Assembly: GCF_900172275.1 (NCBI RefSeq)
Contig: NZ_FWFT01000002.1
Coordinates: 248,001-312,000, forward strand
Direction of reading: 5' to 3'
Length of the DNA: 64,000 nucleotides
DNA from: Pseudooctadecabacter jejudonensis
GTDB taxonomy: Bacteria; Pseudomonadota; Alphaproteobacteria; Rhodobacterales; Rhodobacteraceae
The position numbers and the translations under genes were made by a program. Shown here piece after piece: positions 1 through 8,783 of this stretch. How positions within the stretch are numbered: the stretch's first letter is position 1; each line of letters opens with the position of its first letter. The notes under the pieces were generated by a model. That model was given only the letters and a program-made list of their open reading frames with translations, made no database searches and was not told where the DNA came from.

Positions 1-293
1 CGGTGTTGTTTGAGGCGGCGGCGAACACGGACCCTGATGGGATCAGCGTCCGCACCCGCCGCGTGTCGTGCACCATGGGCTGCGACCGCGCGTGCAACAT
101 CACGGTGCAGGCGGCGGGCAAGATCAACTATTCGCTGGGCACGTTTGCGGCGACGGAGGACGATGCTGCGGCGATTGTTGAGTATGCGGGCAAACATGCC
201 GCATCGGAGACGGGCCAAGTCCCCTACCGCGAATGGCCGCAAGGCGTGAAGGGACATTTCGTATCCCGCCATCAGCCCCTGCCTGAGGAATGA
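1..293 (+). CDS. DUF1636 family protein, 3' part only
   Basis: This is the C-terminal part of a small protein of the DUF1636 type; the true start lies upstream of the window. The visible residues include a CTMGCDRAC cysteine cluster typical of this family, whose members sit in cobalamin gene clusters and are suspected, not proven, to bind metal. The stop overlaps the next start as ATGA, so it is probably co-translated with the cobC-type gene that follows. The family call rests on the cysteine pattern and the B12 context. Confidence 0.7.
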   Translation, partial: VLFEAAANTDPDGISVRTRRVSCTMGCDRACNITVQAAGKINYSLGTFAATEDDAAAIVEYAGKHAASETGQVPYREWPQGVKGHFVSRHQPLPEE

Positions 294-1270
294 GCCAGGC
301 CGGACACACGGGACGCGATCATGGCGGGGGCCTGGACGCCGCGGTTGCCGCCTTTGGCGGCGTTCGGGGCGACTGGCTGGATCTAAGCACGGGGATCAAT
401 CCGGTGCCCTATCCGGTGGGCGAGATCGACCCAGAGGCGTGGACGGCCCTGCCCGACCGGGGCGCGACGGACCGGCTTTTGACGGCGGCGCGGGCATTTT
501 GGTCTGTGCCGGAGGGTGCCGCGATTGTTGCCGCGCCTGGGACGTCATCTTTGATTGTGCAGATGCCCTGGCTGTCGGACGCGCGGCGGGTTCATATCCC
601 GCGCCCCACCTACAATGAACATGCCGCCGCCTTTCGGTTGGCGGGCTATATGCACGAGGATGAATCGGATGCGCCGGTTGCGGTCTACGTGCATCCCAAC
701 AACCCCGATGGACGTCTGTGGGATACGGCCACGGTCACGGATCCGGCCCGTGACTTGATCGTGGTCGATGAGAGCTTTTGCGACGTGATGCCAGAGGCCA
801 GCCATGTGTGGCACGCAGGCGAAGGACAGGCCGTTGTTCTGAAGAGTTTCGGGAAATTCTGGGGGCTGGCGGGGCTGCGGCTGGGGTTTGCCATCGGCAC
901 GCCACACCGTTTGGCACGGCCGGGCTGCGGGGCCGCGGATGTGGTGGATCTGGCCGAACAGTTGGGCCCCTGGGCCGTTGCGGGCCCTGCGTTGGAGATC
1001 GGCGCGCGGGCGTTGGAGGATGTGGCCTGGGCCGAGGCCACACGGACAAGGCTGGCACGGGATGCGGCACGGTTGGACCGGCTGGTGGGCTGGGATCTGG
1101 TCGGCGGAACGGATTTGTTCCGCACCTATGCGGTGCCTGATGCGGCTGCGATGCAAGAGAAGCTGGCGCAGGGGCGGGTGTGGTCACGGGTGTTTCCCTA
1201 TTCGAAGACGTGGATCCGGCTGGGCTTGCCCGCGCCGGATCAGTGGGACCAGTTGGAGGCCGCGCTGTGA
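290..1270 (+). CDS. cobC: Threonine-phosphate decarboxylase, cobalamin biosynthesis (CobC/CobD type)
   Basis: This is a fold-type I PLP enzyme of 326 residues. Family members decarboxylate L-threonine O-3-phosphate to (R)-1-aminopropan-2-ol phosphate, the linker of the B12 nucleotide loop. Visible signatures are an N-terminal LDLSTGINP motif, HPNNPDGR near residue 140, and [14 protein letters not shown] with the presumed Schiff-base lysine K189. The start overlaps the preceding stop (ATGA) and its stop overlaps the GTG of the next gene, as in a tight operon. Naming differs between organisms: it is cobC in Pseudomonas usage and cobD in Salmonella usage. Confidence 0.9.
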   Translation: MSQAGHTGRDHGGGLDAAVAAFGGVRGDWLDLSTGINPVPYPVGEIDPEAWTALPDRGATDRLLTAARAFWSVPEGAAIVAAPGTSSLIVQMPWLSDARRVHIPRPTYNEHAAAFRLAGYMHEDESDAPVAVYVHPNNPDGRLWDTATVTDPARDLIVVDESFCDVMPEASHVWHAGEGQAVVLKSFGKFWGLAGLRLGFAIGTPHRLARPGCGAADVVDLAEQLGPWAVAGPALEIGARALEDVAWAEATRTRLARDAARLDRLVGWDLVGGTDLFRTYAVPDAAAMQEKLAQGRVWSRVFPYSKTWIRLGLPAPDQWDQLEAAL

Positions 1271-2166
1271 TCGCAGTGGCCTGTGCCATGGTGCTTGACG
1301 CGGCGTTGGGGGAGCCGAAGTGGCTGTGGGACCGCCTGCCCCACCCCGCCGTGCTGATGGGACGCGCCATTGGCTGGGCGGACGGTCGGTTGAACAACCG
1401 GACCTATGTGACAGGTGTGGCCGTGGTTGCTGTGCTGGTCTGGGCGATGATCTGTTTGGGCGCGGCGTTGATGGCGGTGCCTGGGGTTTGGGTTGAGGTC
1501 ATCGTGGGGGCTGTGATGCTGGCGCAACGGTCTTTGGTGGATCATGTGCGAGCCGTGGCGGACGCGCTGCGGATATCGCTGGGCGATGGTCGCGGCGCGG
1601 TGGCGATGATTGTGGGGCGCGACGTGTCGGGGATGGACTCCCCTGCGGTTGCGCGGGCCGCGATTGAAAGTGCGGCGGAGAATTTCAGTGACGGGGTGAT
1701 TGCGCCGCTCTTTTGGTTTGTGGTCGCAGGGTTGCCGGGGCTGTTGGTTTATAAGGTGGTGAACACGGCAGACAGCATGATTGGTTACCGCACGGAGCGG
1801 CATGAGAAATTCGGCTGGGCGGCCGCGCGGCTGGATGATGTGCTGAACTGGGTGCCTGCGCGTCTGACGGCGGGGTTGATCCGCACCGTCGCGGCGACCC
1901 GCGCCCCATGGCGCGCGATCCGCCGCGACGCGGGCCTGCACCGGTCGCCCAACGCAGGCTGGCCCGAGGCAGCAATGGCGCCCGCCTTGGGGGTCGCGCT
2001 GTCCGGGCCGCGGAGTTACGAAGGCACGATCGAGGACTTTCCGTGGGTTCATGGCTTGGGGCGGCGGGATGCGGGTGTGGCCGATATTGAGGCCGCCTGC
2101 GCCCTGCTGTGGCGGGCCTGGGCCGTGGCACTGGCTGCGGTGGTTGCGATTGCGCTTGTGGTCTGA
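1267..2166 (+). CDS. cbiB: Adenosylcobinamide-phosphate synthase (CbiB/CobD type)
   Basis: This is an integral membrane protein of about 299 residues that attaches the aminopropanol (phosphate) arm to adenosylcobyric acid. The family signature is the stretch GRDVSGMD...[15 protein letters not shown], followed by a hydrophobic [10 protein letters not shown] segment; several membrane helices can be seen. I place the start at GTG 1267, which overlaps the previous TGA and gives the usual N-terminus [14 protein letters not shown]. The reading frame stays open back to 1180, but that extension lies inside the upstream gene. It directly follows the enzyme that makes its substrate. Confidence 0.9.
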   Translation: MIAVACAMVLDAALGEPKWLWDRLPHPAVLMGRAIGWADGRLNNRTYVTGVAVVAVLVWAMICLGAALMAVPGVWVEVIVGAVMLAQRSLVDHVRAVADALRISLGDGRGAVAMIVGRDVSGMDSPAVARAAIESAAENFSDGVIAPLFWFVVAGLPGLLVYKVVNTADSMIGYRTERHEKFGWAAARLDDVLNWVPARLTAGLIRTVAATRAPWRAIRRDAGLHRSPNAGWPEAAMAPALGVALSGPRSYEGTIEDFPWVHGLGRRDAGVADIEAACALLWRAWAVALAAVVAIALVV

Positions 2167-2199
2167 CCCGTTAGGGTGGTCACAAAAGCGGAGGTGAGC

Positions 2200-3360
2200 A
2201 TGCGCGTTTTAAGCATTCTAGCGGTATTGGCAGCGGGCCCTGTGGCCGCGCAGACCTGCGGTGGGTCTTGGTCTGACTTCAAGGACGGGCTGCTGGCGGA
2301 GGCCGTCGCGCGGGGGGTCGCGCAGGCGGATGCCGCGCGGTTCCTCGCGGGGGCGCGGCAGGATGCAGAGGTGCTGCGCGCGGACCGGGCGCAGGGCGTG
2401 TTTCAGCGTGACTTCATCGACTTTTCGCGGCGGTTGATTTCGCAGAACCGGATCGACAATGCGCGCGCGCAATCAAGCCGTCAGGATGCGATTTTCGACC
2501 GGATCGAGGCAGAGCTGGGCATCCCGCGCGAAGTCATGCTGGCGTTCTGGGCGTTTGAGACGGATTTCGGCGCGGTGCAGGGCAATTTCAACACCCGCGA
2601 TGCGCTGGTGACATTGTCGCATGATTGCAGGCGACCGGAGCTGTTCCGCCCGCAGGTCTTTGCCGCGATGGAGCTGGCCGCGCGGGGCGATATGGACCCC
2701 GACCGCACCACGGGCGCTTGGGCGGGTGAGATCGGCATGGTCCAGATGTTGCCCGGCGACATCATCGAGAACGGGCGCGATGGGGACGGCGATGGGCGGG
2801 TGTCGCTGAAGACATCGGCGCCGGATGCGCTGTTGTCCGGCGCGTCGGTCTTGGCGTCGCTGGGGTGGGCGCCGAACCAGCCTTGGCTGCAAGAGGTGGT
2901 CGTGCCGGCTGAGATGGATTGGTCGCTGTCGGGGACCGAAACGCAGCTGACCACAGACCAATGGGCCGCGATGGGTGTGACCGCGCGGGCGGGCGAATTG
3001 CCGGATTTGCCCGCATCGTTGATTTTGCCCATGGGGCGCAAGGGGCCTGCGTTCCTCACCTATCCGAATTTCGATGTGTATTTTGAGTGGAACCAATCCT
3101 TTGTCTATGTGCTGACGGCGGCCTATTTTGCCACGCGCATTGGCGGCGGGCAGATTTATGATGCGGGCACCCCCGATGCAGGGCTGTCGGGCGATCAAAT
3201 CCGGCAGTTGCAGGAAAAGTTGCAGGCGCGGGGCTACGATGTGGGCGGGGCTGACGGTATTTTGGGCGCGAAAACCCGTGCAGCGGTGCAGGCGGAACAA
3301 CAGCGTCTTGGCCTGCCTGCGGACGCCTGGCCCACGCCTGCGCTTTTGGCGCAGTTGTGA
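2200..3360 (+). CDS. Lytic murein transglycosylase, MltB-like with peptidoglycan-binding domain
   Basis: The 386-residue protein has a signal peptide (residues 1 to about 18, ending VAAQ), an SLT_2/MltB-type catalytic domain to about residue 310, and a C-terminal PG_binding_1 domain (LQEKLQARGYDVGGADGILG...). The expected catalytic glutamate lies in LAFWAFETDFG. Such enzymes cleave the MurNAc-GlcNAc bond to form 1,6-anhydro ends during wall turnover in the periplasm. ATG 2200 is preferred over an in-frame GTG at 2176 because it has a GGAGGTGA ribosome site just upstream and opens with a signal peptide. Confidence 0.9.
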   Translation: MRVLSILAVLAAGPVAAQTCGGSWSDFKDGLLAEAVARGVAQADAARFLAGARQDAEVLRADRAQGVFQRDFIDFSRRLISQNRIDNARAQSSRQDAIFDRIEAELGIPREVMLAFWAFETDFGAVQGNFNTRDALVTLSHDCRRPELFRPQVFAAMELAARGDMDPDRTTGAWAGEIGMVQMLPGDIIENGRDGDGDGRVSLKTSAPDALLSGASVLASLGWAPNQPWLQEVVVPAEMDWSLSGTETQLTTDQWAAMGVTARAGELPDLPASLILPMGRKGPAFLTYPNFDVYFEWNQSFVYVLTAAYFATRIGGGQIYDAGTPDAGLSGDQIRQLQEKLQARGYDVGGADGILGAKTRAAVQAEQQRLGLPADAWPTPALLAQL

Positions 3361-4277
3361 GGGCGGACGCCTTGGGCGAAGCAAAAAGCCAATGGGGCGT
3401 GTGCACCACCGTCAAAGCGCCGCTGGCCCAAATTCTGGCCTTTGTGGCGTGGCACAAACACCTAGGGGCGGCGCGGATTTGGGTGCATCTGGATGATGCT
3501 GATGATGTGTCGGCAGGCATTCTGAAACAGATCGACGGGGTGACGCCCGTGCTGTGCAACAAATCCTATTGGGCGGATTTGGGCGGGCGGCCCAAACGCC
3601 AAGAACCGCGACAGGCATTGAACGTGCAACGGGTCTACGCGCAGGCGGAGGTTCCTGTTCTGGCCCATCTGGATGTGGACGAATTTTTGTGGGCCGAGCG
3701 CCCCATCGCCGCCATTCTGGATGATTGGACCGACGACACGCCGTTTCTGCGCGCCCGCCCCGCAGAGGCGTTGCATGATGCGGGCCTGCCCGATGATATT
3801 TTTACGGCGCGGCAGTTTCGCTATCCGTTTCCCACGCCCATGCCGATTGCAGACCGGTACGACGTGTTGGGTGATTACACCGCGCTGATGATGAAGGGCG
3901 CGCTGAGCCATAAGGCGGGCAAATCTTTGTTCCGCACAGGCGTCAAAGGTCTGGTGCCCAAGCTGCATGCTGCAAGTTGGGAGGGCCAATCGGACCCCAT
4001 TAAACTGCGCCTGCATCCCGAATTGACGGTGCTGCATTTTCACGCTCAAAACAAAGCGGCCTGGCTGGCAGCCCTGCCCCACCGCACCACCGATGGGGCC
4101 TATCGGTTCAACGAGGCACTGGCCGGTTTCGTGGCCGACGCCACGGCAGAGGAGATCGACACCTTCTATGCCGCGACCCAGACCGCCACGCCTGCGTTTA
4201 TCGAAAAGCTGCGGCGCCATGGGCTGTTGCTGGAGGCGGATTTGGGGCTGAAGGATAAGGTGTCGGCCCTGTTTTGA
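3357..4277 (+). CDS. Glycosyltransferase family 2-like protein
   Basis: The 306-residue protein resembles the Glyco_tranf_2_4 group of soluble glycosyltransferases common in roseobacters. It begins with WGVCTTVKAPLAQILAFVAWHKHLGA, a typical opening for this group, and carries a DxD metal/sugar-nucleotide motif as LDVDEF at residues 105-110. The GTG start overlaps the stop of the transglycosylase gene by three bases, suggesting coupling. The acceptor is unknown; a role in surface polysaccharide is only inferred from the family. Confidence 0.75.
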   Translation: MRADALGEAKSQWGVCTTVKAPLAQILAFVAWHKHLGAARIWVHLDDADDVSAGILKQIDGVTPVLCNKSYWADLGGRPKRQEPRQALNVQRVYAQAEVPVLAHLDVDEFLWAERPIAAILDDWTDDTPFLRARPAEALHDAGLPDDIFTARQFRYPFPTPMPIADRYDVLGDYTALMMKGALSHKAGKSLFRTGVKGLVPKLHAASWEGQSDPIKLRLHPELTVLHFHAQNKAAWLAALPHRTTDGAYRFNEALAGFVADATAEEIDTFYAATQTATPAFIEKLRRHGLLLEADLGLKDKVSALF

Positions 4278-4294
4278 GGCTCTATTCTGGGGCC

Positions 4295-4690
4295 CTATTC
4301 TGAGGACAGCGCCTCAACCGGTCCGATGTCGCGAACCGGAAAGCGGCCACCGTCGGCGGTCAGCAGGACCAGCCGATCCCCGGACATCACAAATTGGTCG
4401 CACCGTTCCACGCCTGTGACGAAGGTGATGCAGACAATGCTGTCTTCGGTGGCCGCGTCCAACGTGTGGTGCCCCAGCCATGTGCCGCCGCCGTTGGCCG
4501 CGCTGTAATCCCACGAATAGGTGCCATCGGTGTTGTAACGTGAGGTGCCGTCATCAAAATACGTAAGCGGACGGTCGAGGATCAGGGCGGCCAGACCAGT
4601 CGGAACGGTGTCTGTCGCGCGGGTGGCGTAGTCTTGCGCTGCGGCGGATGTCGCCAGGAGAAGCGTAAAGGGAAAGATGAGGTGTTTCAT
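4295..4690 (-). CDS. Small exported protein of unknown function
   Basis: I do not recognise this 131-residue protein. It starts with a clear signal peptide (about 19 residues, ending SAAAQ), and the mature part is rich in Asp, Thr and Gly with two cysteines in IVCITFVTGVERC that could form a disulfide. It runs convergently to the glycosyltransferase and away from smc. A periplasmic or secreted location is inferred from the signal peptide only. Confidence 0.6.
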   Translation of the reverse strand: MKHLIFPFTLLLATSAAAQDYATRATDTVPTGLAALILDRPLTYFDDGTSRYNTDGTYSWDYSAANGGGTWLGHHTLDAATEDSIVCITFVTGVERCDQFVMSGDRLVLLTADGGRFPVRDIGPVEALSSE

Positions 4691-4745
4691 CCCCCGATGT
4701 TATCAGCGAACCCGCGAATGTCGCGTCACAATGGCGTGGGGCGCG

Positions 4746-4791
4746 CAATGTCTTGAAAAGACATTGGGGACAAAATTTCGAGGAAATTTTG
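4746..4791. repeat. Two tandem perfect hairpins at the 3' end of smc
   Basis: Two adjacent 21-bp inverted repeats (4746-4766 and 4771-4791) each have a 9-bp perfect stem and a 3-base loop (GAA, GAG). They lie immediately past the smc stop and upstream of the small exported gene. There is no clear T-run, so a classical terminator is not obvious. A similar tandem arrangement lies at 31676-31722, and four such hairpins lie at 57717-57793. Confidence 0.75.
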
Positions 4792-4792
4792 G

Positions 4793-7700
4793 TTACGCCA
4801 CCAGCGTTTCGGCAGCTTTCAGATCAACGCTGACCAACTGGCTGACGCCCTGTTCGCCCATGGTCACGCCGAACAAACGGTCCATGCGGGACATGGTGAC
4901 GGCGTGGTGCGTGATGATCAGGAACCGTGTGTCGGTGCGGCGTGTCATCTCATCCAGCAGATCGCAGAACCGCGTGACGTTGGCATCATCCAGCGGCGCG
5001 TCGACCTCGTCCAGCACACAGATGGGGGCGGGGTTGGCGAGGAACACAGCAAAGATCAGCGCCAGCGCCGTCAACGTCTGTTCGCCGCCGGACAGCAGGG
5101 ACAGCGTGCTGAGTTTTTTGCCAGGCGGTTGGCACATGATCTCAAGCCCTGCATCGAGGGGGTCTTCGCTTTCGACCATCACGAGCTTGGCCTCACCGCC
5201 GCCGAACAGGTGTTTGAACAGGGTGCCGAAGCTTTCGTTAACCTGCTCAAAGGCTGTGAGCAGACGTTCGCGGCCTTCTTTGTTCAGCGATGCGATGCCC
5301 GTGCGCAGGGCGCGGATGGCCTCCTCAAGGTCGGTCTTTTCACGGGCGAGCAGATCGTGTTCTTCCTGCACCTCTTTGGCGTCTTCTTCGGCGCGCAGGT
5401 TCACCGCACCCAGCGCGTCGCGTTGCCGTTTCAGGCGGTTCACATCGTTTTCGATGGCGTCCGAGGCGGGCATTTTGTCGGGATCAACATCGAGCTGATC
5501 AAGGAGCTTGTCGGGGGTGGTGTCCTGCGCCTCCATGATGCGGTCGGCGGCGGCGTCCATGGTTTCACGGGCGGCGTCGGCGCGGGCCTCTGACCTTGCG
5601 CGGGCCTCACGCGCCTCGGACGCTGCGCGTTCGGCGTCCCGTTCAGCCATTGTGGCCTCCCGCAAGGCATTTTCGCCTGTGGCCAACGTGTCTGCGGCCT
5701 CTTTGCGGCGGGCCTCGGCCTCCGCCATCGCGGTAGCGAGTTCGTCGCGTTTGGCGGCGATTTCATCGGGGGCTGTCAGCGCGACTTTGAGTTCGGCCTC
5801 GGAGGTTTCCTTACGCTCGGCCAGTTCAGACGACCGTTTAGAGGCGGTTTCAAGCCGGTGTTTCCAGCCGGACACCTCTTTGGTGATTTCCTGGGAGCGT
5901 TTGGTGCGGGCCTCGCCCTCGCGGCGCACTTCGTCATAGCCGGAGCGTTTGGCCATCATCGTCATGCGGGCCGCTTCGACGGTCATTTTGACGTCTTCGA
6001 CGGCGGCGCGGGCCTCGTCCAGGGGGGCCAGCGCGCGGGCGGCGGCTTCGGCCTCCGCCAAGGCTTTGCGGGCGGCCATGGCCTCTTCCTCGTGGCGCGT
6101 CACGGCCAGGCCGGAGCTGTCGAGTTTGCTTTCGGCCAGATTGCGGTCCGCCTCGGCCCGAGACAGCGCGCGGTTGGCGTCGGCCACGGCTGCATCGGCG
6201 GCCCGGCGGGCGTCCCGTGCGGCTTTGTCAGCCTGCGCCAATTCGGCCAAACGGGTGGTCAACATCTCATGCGCGCGGACCATGCCATCGGCCTTGGCCT
6301 GCGCGTCGTTCAGGTCTTTTTTCAGCCCCTCAAGACGGTTGAGCTGTTGCAGACGCAGGGCCGCCGCAGATGGCGCGTCCTCGGCCGCAGCGCGGAACCC
6401 ATCCCACCGCCACAAATCCCCGTCGAGAGACACGAGGCGCTGCCCCGGTGCGAGGTCTTTTTGCAGGCGCGGGCCGTCCGCGGCGTCCACAAGGCCCACC
6501 TGCCCCATCCGGCGCACCAAAACCTCAGGCACGGAGACATAGTTGGTCAGCGCCTTGACGCCTACAGGCAGGGTTTGCGGCTGGCTGTAGCCGGGCAAGG
6601 CGACCCAGCCGGACCCCATGTCGGACGTCACAGCGGGCGCCTTGAGGTCATCAGACAACGCCGCCCCCAGCGCCTTTTCATAGCCGCCTTCGACCCGCAG
6701 TTGATCAAGGATCTGGCTGCCTTCGGAACTGTCACGATCGACCAGTTTGGCAAGTGCTGCGGTTTCAGCGCGCAGGGCATTCACCTCGCCCTCCGCCTCG
6801 GAGCGCAGGGCGCGGGCGTCGGCCTCTCTGCCTTGGGTGTCGGCGCGGGCGGCCTCTGCCTCGGCCAGCACGATTTCAGCCTTTTCGGCGGTGGCGCGGG
6901 CTGTGGCCTCCTCCGTCTGGGCGCGTTCGAAATCAGTTGCCGCGCGTTCCAGGGCCGCCTGCGCCTCAGCCTTGGTGGCCAGCGCCCGCTGCGCGTCATG
7001 TTCGTTCTTTTCCAACGTCCTGCGGTAATCGTCAATCAGACGTTGGGACGACTGATGGCGGGCCGCCAAACGGGCCACGTCCTCGGTCATCTGGCTGAGA
7101 TCGGCCTCACGATCGGCAAGGATTCGCGCCCCGTCGGTTGAGGCCACGCGCGCCTCCTCCAGACGGTCGGCGTGGCCCTCATGGGCTTTGGCGATCTCTT
7201 GGGCTTCCCATTCAAGACGGGCAATCGTCTCGCCCGCGTCCTTGTTCAACCCGGCCTCACGGTCCATGTCGCGGGCCAGCTGTTCAATGCGATTGGTGAG
7301 GGTTTCGATGGTCTGTTTGGCGCGTGCCTCTTGGTCGGTGAGGGTATCGCGCTGAACGGTCAGGCGCTGCAAAACAGCGGCCGCAATCGCCTCTTCCTCA
7401 CGCAGGGGCGGCAGGGCATCCTCGCATGTCTGACGCGCCTTGGCGGCCTGCCGTGCTGCGGTCTCGGCGGCGGCGGCGGCGGTCGTCCGCGCGCGCAGCT
7501 GGTCGGCCGCGGCAGCACGCGCCTCATCCGCCTCTTTCCAGCGACGATACAGCAACAGCCCCTCGGCCTGCCGCAGATCGTCGCCAATGGCGCGGTAGCG
7601 GGCGGCCTGACGGGCCTGCCGCGCCAACTGCCCCAACTGGCTGGCCAGCTGTTCAATCACGTCATCCACGCGGGCAAGGTTCTGTTCAGAGCCTTTCAGC

Positions 7701-8248
7701 TTCAACTCCGCCTCATGGCGACGCTGGTACAGGCCGGAAATCCCCGCCGCTTCCTCAAGAATACGGCGGCGCGCCTTGGGCTTGGAGTTGATCAGCTCGG
7801 AAATTTGGCCCTGCCGGACCAACGCGGGCGAATGCGCCCCGGTGGAGGCATCCGCAAACAACATCTGCACGTCGCGCGCGCGCACGTCCTTGGTCCCGAC
7901 CTTGTAGGCAGATCCCACGTCGCGGGTGATCCGGCGCACGATTTCCAACGTGTCACTGTCGTTGAACGCAGCGGGGGCCAGCCGTTCCGCGTTGTCGATG
8001 ATCAGGCTGACCTCGGCAAAGTTGCGGGCGGGGCGGGTGGAGGCACCGGCAAAGATCACGTCCTCCATCCCGCCGCCACGCATCGCTTTGGGGCGGTTTT
8101 CGCCCATCACCCAGCGCAGCGCCTCAAGCAGGTTGGACTTGCCACAGCCATTTGGCCCAACCACGCCTGTGAGACCGTCCTGAATGATCAAATCGGTCGG
8201 GTCGACGAAGCTTTTGAAGCCATTAAGACGAAGGCGGGAGAACCGCAT
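4793..8248 (-). CDS. smc: Chromosome segregation protein SMC
   Basis: This 1151-residue SMC ATPase condenses and segregates the chromosome with ScpA and ScpB. The N-terminal head holds the Walker A motif GPNGCGKSN at residues 31-39. Long charged coiled coils rich in Ala, Glu and Arg flank a hinge around residues 500-650. The C-terminal head holds the signature LSGGEQ at 1052 and Walker B CVLDEVDAPLDD with catalytic E1081. The length is usual for alphaproteobacterial SMC and I see no truncation. It is transcribed away from the riboswitch region, and its promoter should lie within 8249-8390. Confidence 0.97.
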   Translation of the reverse strand: MRFSRLRLNGFKSFVDPTDLIIQDGLTGVVGPNGCGKSNLLEALRWVMGENRPKAMRGGGMEDVIFAGASTRPARNFAEVSLIIDNAERLAPAAFNDSDTLEIVRRITRDVGSAYKVGTKDVRARDVQMLFADASTGAHSPALVRQGQISELINSKPKARRRILEEAAGISGLYQRRHEAELKLKGSEQNLARVDDVIEQLASQLGQLARQARQAARYRAIGDDLRQAEGLLLYRRWKEADEARAAAADQLRARTTAAAAAETAARQAAKARQTCEDALPPLREEEAIAAAVLQRLTVQRDTLTDQEARAKQTIETLTNRIEQLARDMDREAGLNKDAGETIARLEWEAQEIAKAHEGHADRLEEARVASTDGARILADREADLSQMTEDVARLAARHQSSQRLIDDYRRTLEKNEHDAQRALATKAEAQAALERAATDFERAQTEEATARATAEKAEIVLAEAEAARADTQGREADARALRSEAEGEVNALRAETAALAKLVDRDSSEGSQILDQLRVEGGYEKALGAALSDDLKAPAVTSDMGSGWVALPGYSQPQTLPVGVKALTNYVSVPEVLVRRMGQVGLVDAADGPRLQKDLAPGQRLVSLDGDLWRWDGFRAAAEDAPSAAALRLQQLNRLEGLKKDLNDAQAKADGMVRAHEMLTTRLAELAQADKAARDARRAADAAVADANRALSRAEADRNLAESKLDSSGLAVTRHEEEAMAARKALAEAEAAARALAPLDEARAAVEDVKMTVEAARMTMMAKRSGYDEVRREGEARTKRSQEITKEVSGWKHRLETASKRSSELAERKETSEAELKVALTAPDEIAAKRDELATAMAEAEARRKEAADTLATGENALREATMAERDAERAASEAREARARSEARADAARETMDAAADRIMEAQDTTPDKLLDQLDVDPDKMPASDAIENDVNRLKRQRDALGAVNLRAEEDAKEVQEEHDLLAREKTDLEEAIRALRTGIASLNKEGRERLLTAFEQVNESFGTLFKHLFGGGEAKLVMVESEDPLDAGLEIMCQPPGKKLSTLSLLSGGEQTLTALALIFAVFLANPAPICVLDEVDAPLDDANVTRFCDLLDEMTRRTDTRFLIITHHAVTMSRMDRLFGVTMGEQGVSQLVSVDLKAAETLVA

Positions 8249-8390
8249 GGGGCCTGCTTTCCGTGATTCTGTGCGTGACCCATATGCTGCGCGGGTGCGC
8301 CCCTGCCTGTCAACGAACCCACACAGAATGTAGGGATATCAGCGGACTTATCCCCAAGATATCGCGTAACAGGCGTGGAAAACGCCCACG

Positions 8391-8451
8391 CCCTCCTTCA
8401 TCTGACCCGAAAAACTCGCCCCGCAGGGCAACAAAATTCCGGAATTTTGTT
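8391..8451. repeat. Composite dispersed repeat, copy A
   Basis: A conserved block (8391-8429, containing CTTCATCTGACCCG, AAAAACTCGCC and CCGCAGGGC) is followed at once by a 22-bp perfect palindrome (8430-8451) with the core AAAATTCCGGAATTTT. Related blocks occur at 12024-12070, 18258-18291, 27634-27659 and 49801-49845. This copy sits between the divergent smc gene and the B12 riboswitch, so it could influence either promoter. The rest of 8249-8541 shows no coding signal to me. Confidence 0.8.
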
Positions 8452-8541
8452 CACCCGCCCGCAGCACGCGATGTCGCTTTCTGTCAGGGTGCGCCGGAAT
8501 CCACCTTGACCGCCTGCCCCACCCGCGCGCACAACAGCGCT

Positions 8542-8735
8542 GCATGGTTCCCCCGTGTCCGGCCCAGCCAGACAGGGGAACAAGAGGGAATGTGGTGCGG
8601 GCTGATCCAAACAGGAGGCCCAAGGCCACAGCCGCCCCCGCGACTGTAAGCGGTGAGCGCCCGTCAATTCAGCCACTGGATCACTCCGGGAAGGCGACGA
8701 CGCGCTACGACCCGCAAGCCAGGAGACCTGCCATG
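8542..8735 (+). promoter_or_regulatory. Cobalamin (adenosylcobalamin) riboswitch upstream of cobW
   Basis: The conserved riboswitch blocks appear in order: GAGGGAATGTGGTGCGG near 8583, GCCGCCCCCGCGACTGTA near 8631, AGCCACTGG and GGGAAGGCG near 8672-8697, and the B12 box AGCCAGGAGACCTGCC at 8717-8732. An outer stem pairs GGTTCCCC with GGGGAAC. Such elements reduce expression when adenosylcobalamin is abundant. The box ends about 50 bases before the cobW start, so repression could act by premature termination or by blocking translation; I see no obvious intrinsic terminator in the gap. Confidence 0.95.
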
Positions 8736-8783
8736 CCAAATGCAACCTGTCGTCGGGGAAGGCGACATGAAAGGACCAAAAAG

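Noticed and set aside
5858-7141. Open frame of 427 codons on the plus strand
   Set aside because: Antisense to the SMC coiled coil; its Gly/Arg-rich translation has no domain features.
8249-8390. Imperfect inverted repeat ATTCTGTGCG...CACACAGAAT as an operator for smc
   Set aside because: The arms are about 50 bases apart with a mismatch; not enough to support a regulatory site.
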